Notes under the pieces: generated by a model
The model's input: the letters and a program-made list of their open reading frames with translations, nothing else
Database searches by the model: none
What the model was told of the DNA's origin: nothing
Source of the DNA: Caldisericota bacterium
GTDB taxonomy: Bacteria; Caldisericota; JANLFM01
Assembly (NCBI GenBank): GCA_024655865.1
Contig: JANLFM010000002.1
Span: 21,647 to 74,404 of the forward strand
DNA: 52,758 bases
Reading direction: 5' to 3'
Part shown: positions 48,954 through 52,758 of the stretch, piece after piece
Layout: every line of letters starts with the position of its first letter
Position numbering within the stretch: the stretch's first letter is position 1
Made by a program: the position numbers and the translations under genes

Positions 48954-50414
48954 ATGAAAATCAGGATAAGTGAGCAGGCTATTCCAGAGATAGAAGCAAA
49001 CACAATCATCATCCTCCTTCCCAGTCGTTTACCTGAGGCCCTTCAAACCCTTGATCCTGCTTTGAAAAACAGGATAGAGGAAGCCAGGCAAACCATGCCT
49101 CTCTACACGAAGGATTCCATAGTACTTCTTTCTCACGGAGAGGTGAAAGCGCAGAAATTATTCCTTTTGAAGGTTCCAGATAATGCAGATTCCTTTGAGT
49201 TGAGGCAGATTTATTCCCAGGCGGGGCGAGAGGCGCGCCTCAGGGAGCTGGGTCCGGATGTGGCGATAGCACTCACGGGCCTCTTAGACCCCCTGATGGA
49301 GGCCGAAATTGCTGTTGAGGGTTTAGTTCAGGGGTCCTACTTACCGGAATTGTATAAGACGGAAAAAGCTCATAAGAGTTTGGAGAACTTGATTCTTTGC
49401 TTTTCCCGTACCTTTGAGATAGAAAAAATAGTCCGTAAGGCGGAGCTTGTGGGTAACACTCAGAACTATGTGCGAGATCTGGTCAATGAGCCAGCTTCCA
49501 GGGCTACCCCATTATTCTTAGTTGAGGAGGCAAAAAGGATTGCTTCCGAAACCGGATCACGAATTGAGGTATTGTCTCTCAACGATGCGGAAAAAATGGG
49601 GATGGGCGCTTTTTCTGCTGTAGCCCGAGGATCGGATCAGCCAGCCTTCATGGTGAAGCTTCACCATCCCGGAGAAGATGGTGCACAAAAGCTGGGGTTA
49701 GTAGGCAAGGGCTTAACCTTTGATTCCGGAGGCCTCTCACTTAAACCCTGGGAGTCCATGACTACTATGAAGTCCGATATGGCTGGTGCAGCAGCTGTCC
49801 TGGGCGCCTTTCGGGTCCTTTCGTTCCTCAGGCCGGAGTTGGATTTCATGGCCTTTTTGCCTTTAACTGAGAACTTGCCCTCCGGGAAATCCTATAAGCC
49901 CGGAGATGTGGTTAGAGCCATGAACGGAAAAACCATCGAGGTGCTCTCCACAGACGCTGAGGGCAGGCTGATCTTAGCTGATGCCTTGTGCTGGGCAGTC
50001 AAGGAAGGGGTCACGCACATTGTGGACGTAGCTACTCTTACCGGGGCTTGCATCATTGCTCTAGGCCATGAGACCACAGGTCTTTTCACCAACAGTGAAG
50101 CGTGGAGAGAACAGATTTTGATGGCCGCCCTTAAAGCCGGGGAAAGGGTCTGGGAACTTCCCATGTTCCCGGAATACAAGGAGCTCATTCGTTCCGAGAT
50201 CGCGGATCTGGCAAACAGTGCGGGGAGGTCCGGTGCACCGGCTGGAGCCATTTTTGGCGCAATGTTCCTCAAGGAGTTCGTCCCCGAGGAAATTGCCTGG
50301 GCTCACATGGATATTGCCGGGCCATCCTGGCTTCCCAAAAGCAGCAAGACCATAGCTTCAGGAGCCACGGGAGCAAGCTTCAGAACGCTTGTAGAATTAG
50401 GGCTAAGCTTCTAA
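48954..50414 (+). CDS. pepA: Leucyl aminopeptidase (M17 family)
   Basis: A 486-residue two-metal exopeptidase. The C-terminal catalytic domain has VGKGLTFDSGGLSLKP, MKSDMAGAAAVLGAF, LPLTENLPSGKSYKPGD and STDAEGRLILADAL (the signature NTDAEGRL, with Asn changed to Ser). These supply the metal-binding Lys/Asp/Glu and catalytic residues. It releases N-terminal amino acids from peptides in the cytosol. ATG 48954 follows GAAAGGGG. Its 3' end overlaps the convergent CBS-ACT gene by 4 bases. Confidence 0.94.
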   Translation: MKIRISEQAIPEIEANTIIILLPSRLPEALQTLDPALKNRIEEARQTMPLYTKDSIVLLSHGEVKAQKLFLLKVPDNADSFELRQIYSQAGREARLRELGPDVAIALTGLLDPLMEAEIAVEGLVQGSYLPELYKTEKAHKSLENLILCFSRTFEIEKIVRKAELVGNTQNYVRDLVNEPASRATPLFLVEEAKRIASETGSRIEVLSLNDAEKMGMGAFSAVARGSDQPAFMVKLHHPGEDGAQKLGLVGKGLTFDSGGLSLKPWESMTTMKSDMAGAAAVLGAFRVLSFLRPELDFMAFLPLTENLPSGKSYKPGDVVRAMNGKTIEVLSTDAEGRLILADALCWAVKEGVTHIVDVATLTGACIIALGHETTGLFTNSEAWREQILMAALKAGERVWELPMFPEYKELIRSEIADLANSAGRSGAPAGAIFGAMFLKEFVPEEIAWAHMDIAGPSWLPKSSKTIASGATGASFRTLVELGLSF

Positions 50415-51040
50415 TTAACGGAAAGAACGTTGTAACCTTTAGTTTTTAGTTCCTCAACCAGAGGGGATACTTGAGATGTGCTTAGCCTGAGCATGATCTG
50501 AACCTTTTCTCCCAGCTCGATGCAAGCCAGGCCGATCACGTTGATCTGATGATCACGGACGATCCCTAATAGATCGGCAAGGGTGCCCAGTTTGTTCTCC
50601 GCCTCAAGAACCAGCCTGACACCCGGCCTCCGGAATCCGAATATTTTGATTAAGGCCTCAAAGAGATTGGATTCCGTGATAATGCCCACGAGATTCTCCC
50701 CTTCCATCACGAGAAGGGAACCAAACCTGTGCTCCCGCATGATCACGGCCGCCTCCTCTATCGTGGCATCGGGGCTGATTCGAGCAGGAGATTTGATCAT
50801 CACCTCTTTTACGGTCATCCTGGAAAGGAGATAGTTTATCTCATAAATACTTAAAGTGGTAGCTGGAGAGGGAGAGACAGTGAGCAGGTCCCTTTCTGTC
50901 ACCAGTCCCAGAAGTTTTCCATCCTCTACCACGGGGAGCTGCTTAATGCGATGTTTTTTCATCAGATTCAGGGCTTCAAAGATGGGAGTATTAGGTTCAA
51001 CGGTAATGGGATTAGGGGTCATATGATTCTTTACAAACAT
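50411..51040 (-). CDS. CBS-domain pair with ACT domain (AcuB-like)
   Basis: A 209-residue cytosolic protein with two CBS domains (MTPNPITVEPNTPIFEAL, then KSPARISPDATIEEAA; residues 5-145) and an ACT domain (RLVLEAENKLGTLADLLGI, about 137-209). It resembles AcuB of Bacillus. CBS pairs bind adenine nucleotides and ACT domains amino acids, so this is a metabolic sensor; the target is unknown. The start is TTG or ATG at about 51040, preceded by AAGGAGG. Confidence 0.85.
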   Translation of the reverse strand: MFVKNHMTPNPITVEPNTPIFEALNLMKKHRIKQLPVVEDGKLLGLVTERDLLTVSPSPATTLSIYEINYLLSRMTVKEVMIKSPARISPDATIEEAAVIMREHRFGSLLVMEGENLVGIITESNLFEALIKIFGFRRPGVRLVLEAENKLGTLADLLGIVRDHQINVIGLACIELGEKVQIMLRLSTSQVSPLVEELKTKGYNVLSVN

Positions 51041-51121
51041 TTTGTATTCCTCCTTGTTTGTTCTCTTTTAATTTTACAACAGCATCTGCTCTGGTTAAAT
51101 TCCTGTCTTTGAGTTATCCAG

Positions 51122-51130
51122 TGCTATAAT
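51122..51130 (+). promoter_or_regulatory. Extended -10 promoter of the XdhC-like gene
   Basis: TGCTATAAT (51122-51130), 30 bases before ATG 51161. No clear -35 box at normal spacing. Confidence 0.5.
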
Positions 51131-51160
51131 CATTGTAAATCCTCAAGAAGAGGGATAGGG

Positions 51161-51982
51161 ATGAGCACAAAGGATATCTTTGAGGAAATAGTGAGACTAA
51201 GAAGCTCTGGAGAGGAAGGGGCCCTGGCCATAGTGGTGAACACCTCTGCCTCCAGTCCGGGAAGAGTGAACTTCAAAATGTTAGTCTATCCGGACGGACA
51301 AATCCTCGGAACCGTAGGTGGAGGGATAATGGAGAAAAAAGTAATTGAGGAAGCTTTACAATGCATCAGGAACAAGCGTTCCAGATTTCTTCATTATTCG
51401 CTGAAGGAGGATGAAATGGAGGGATTGGGCGTCCTTTGCGGGGGAGAAGCTGACGTTTATATTGAACCTATCGGAGCTCCTCCTTTCCTTTACATTTTCG
51501 GTGGGGGACATGTAGGCCATGCCTTATACCAAATAGCCTCGCTCCTGGAGTTTCGCATTGTGGTCGTGGACGACAGGCCAGCCTTTGCCTCCCCCGAGAG
51601 ATTCCCCAAAGCTTATAGAGTCCTCTCTAAGGATTTTAAGGCAGCGGTTTCGGAAATAGAGTTTTCCCCCTCAGACTTCGCCGTGATCGTCACCCGAGGG
51701 CATGCCCACGACCAACTGGTCTTAAAGGAAATCCTTTCCAAGGATCGGCTTCCCGGTTACCTCGGAATGATCGGCTCTAAATCTAAGACCGCCAGGGTCT
51801 TCCAGAATCTGGCGAAGGAGGGAATCCCTCAGGAGCTCCTGGAGAAAGTCTTCGCTCCCATTGGTCTGGACATAGGTGGAGAAAAGCCGGAAGAAATTGC
51901 CATCTCTATCCTAGCCGAGATCATTGCCTTTCGCCATGGGAAGATTCAGGGTAAAACCCGGGACAAAAACGCTGCAATCTGA
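51161..51982 (+). CDS. XdhC/CoxI-family molybdenum-enzyme maturation protein
   Basis: A 273-residue protein. The N-terminal XdhC domain has SSPGRVNFKMLVYPDG and GTVGGGIMEKKVIE; the C-terminal Rossmann domain has IFGGGHVGHALYQ and TRGHAHDQLVL. Such proteins bind molybdopterin, help its sulfuration and insert it into xanthine-dehydrogenase-type enzymes. No molybdenum enzyme is in the window, so it serves one elsewhere. ATG 51161 follows AGAGGGATAGGG. Its last 37 bases overlap the convergent SLH gene. Confidence 0.85.
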   Translation: MSTKDIFEEIVRLRSSGEEGALAIVVNTSASSPGRVNFKMLVYPDGQILGTVGGGIMEKKVIEEALQCIRNKRSRFLHYSLKEDEMEGLGVLCGGEADVYIEPIGAPPFLYIFGGGHVGHALYQIASLLEFRIVVVDDRPAFASPERFPKAYRVLSKDFKAAVSEIEFSPSDFAVIVTRGHAHDQLVLKEILSKDRLPGYLGMIGSKSKTARVFQNLAKEGIPQELLEKVFAPIGLDIGGEKPEEIAISILAEIIAFRHGKIQGKTRDKNAAI

Positions 51983-52758
51983 GCTCTACTGGCGGGCTCG
52001 TTAAAGGCCACAGCGCCTCCCGTGCCTACTTTTTCTGTAAGGTTGGGGTCATCGAATTTTAAAAGGCCATTTTTGAAAGCTGCCCCTGCGTAAAGAAAGT
52101 ACCAGTCGGTGGGTTGGATTGGTCTCACTATGCTCCCCTCTTTCAGGAAGACATCAACTGGTGCCTCAAGCTGCCACCTTTTAGCGCGCACGATCAGAGT
52201 AATTGCTTCCGCCAGGGTCACCTTACCTTCCGGACGAAAAGTGCCATCGGGATAACCCTGGACTAGGCCATAAGCTACCGCCGCTTCGATGTAGGAGTGC
52301 GCCCAATGAGAGACCAGCACATCCGGAAAAGTCGTGGCCTGGGTGCTGACGGGTTCTAAATTGAAGGTTAACAGGATCATCTTGGCGAACTCCGCCCTGG
52401 TCACCTTGTTCTCGGGCTTGAAAGTCCCATCGGGATATCCGTTGATTACCTCTCTTTCCGAGAGGGCCCCAATAGCCGCAAAGGCCCAGTGGTCTGTGGG
52501 AACATCAGGGAAAACCGGGGTCTTGACTACCACAAGAAGCATGGTCTTAGTTTCAAAAGAACCAGAGACTGCCTTTATTTCCAGACTGTAAGTTCCAGAG
52601 GGGAATCCCTGGGGAACAGCCAGATTGAGAAGTACCTGAACATCCTGGCCAGAAAGCTGAAATTCGCTGGGAGAAAGGGAAACAGAAAACCCGGGAGTGT
52701 AAATGGCCTCAAGCCTTCCGGAAATCGGGGAGCTATCCAGCGGGTGCACGTTGACAAC
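51946..52758 (-). CDS. SLH surface protein, N-terminus cut by window edge
   Basis: The frame is open to the right edge; about 270 residues are visible. An immunoglobulin-like/NEW3-type beta domain (SPSEFQLSGQDVQVLLNL, GTYSLEIKAV) is followed by two SLH domains (FPDVPTDHWAFAAI and FPDVLVSHWAHSYI) and a third, degenerate unit ending ASRAQIAAFLSRVLP. The N-terminus, including any signal peptide and enzymatic domain, lies outside the window. The third unit resembles those of the other SLH proteins here. Confidence 0.85.
   Translation of the reverse strand, partial: VVNVHPLDSSPISGRLEAIYTPGFSVSLSPSEFQLSGQDVQVLLNLAVPQGFPSGTYSLEIKAVSGSFETKTMLLVVVKTPVFPDVPTDHWAFAAIGALSEREVINGYPDGTFKPENKVTRAEFAKMILLTFNLEPVSTQATTFPDVLVSHWAHSYIEAAVAYGLVQGYPDGTFRPEGKVTLAEAITLIVRAKRWQLEAPVDVFLKEGSIVRPIQPTDWYFLYAGAAFKNGLLKFDDPNLTEKVGTGGAVAFNEPASRAQIAAFLSRVLP

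Noticed and set aside
1-52758. Insertion sequences, integrases, tRNA or rRNA genes, CRISPR arrays
   Set aside because: No transposase or integrase motifs, tRNA-like folds, rRNA segments or regularly spaced repeats were seen on reading both strands.

Overview
The window reads as a piece of a compact chromosome from an anaerobic, probably thermophilic Bacillota (Clostridia/Moorellia-like) bacterium. This is inferred from gene content, not from a marker gene. The clues are a methionine T-box leader, the DUF4321-maf-mreBCD-PBP2-rodA-TIGR03960-TIGR03936 gene order, DUF1659/DUF2922/YvrJ small proteins, several S-layer-homology (SLH) surface proteins, an electron-bifurcating NfnAB pair, a 2-oxoacid:ferredoxin oxidoreductase, radical SAM proteins, and a two-domain protein disulfide oxidoreductase typical of thermophiles. 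No rRNA, tRNA, CRISPR array, insertion sequence or replication origin was seen.

Layout. 1-1668: a truncated PLP enzyme and a radical SAM gene broken by a frameshift (minus strand). 1782-2783: a stand-alone cation efflux gene with its own promoter. 2815-16752: a long minus-strand series of closely packed genes, which reads (in transcription order) metG, tRNA-binding protein, tatD, AMMECR1, nfnA, nfnB, DUF4321, maf, mreB, mreC, mreD, PBP2, rodA, TIGR03960 and TIGR03936. Most junctions overlap by 1-8 bases. It is preceded by a methionyl T-box (16770-17035). 17093-19205: a WD40-SLH surface protein with a small secreted partner. 19255-20796: a thiol/redox operon (disulfide oxidoreductase, OsmC, TrmO). 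21153-28838: a potassium-homeostasis region with KtrB-KtrA-ComF and KimA-like-TrkA-TrkA, separated by a plus-strand zincin/SDR pair. 28961-31138: an SLH protein, a GDT1-type cation transporter and pyroglutamyl peptidase. 31384-35111: a GH31 remnant, an EamA transporter, a CYTH protein and an orphan PAS/GAF histidine kinase.

35239-39269 is the most unusual part. A minus-strand operon encodes DUF1659, DUF2922, an SLH-tagged N-acetylmuramoyl-alanine amidase and a YvrJ (holin-like) peptide. It is fired by a consensus promoter whose -10 lies in a perfect 24-bp palindrome, and its leader can fold into two competing hairpins. Divergently transcribed are an XRE repressor, an ImmA/IrrE-type protein with an altered zinc motif, and a small HTH protein that seems to start at CTG behind a perfect Shine-Dalgarno. 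A candidate small RNA lies antisense at the end of that unit, followed by an Fe-S RecB-like nuclease.

39278-52758: the 5-oxoprolinase genes pxpABC (which link to the pyroglutamyl peptidase above), an SLH-transglutaminase protein, a small membrane protein, a flippase-like UPF0104 protein, ispH, a two-subunit 2-oxoacid:ferredoxin oxidoreductase, a nicotinamidase-like hydrolase, leucyl aminopeptidase, a CBS-ACT protein, an XdhC-like molybdenum-enzyme maturation factor, and an SLH protein cut by the window edge.

Together the genes describe an anaerobe with an S-layer attached by SLH domains, ferredoxin-based energy metabolism, amino-acid/peptide use, and strong investment in K+ uptake. All functions are assigned from sequence motifs read by eye; no database search was run.
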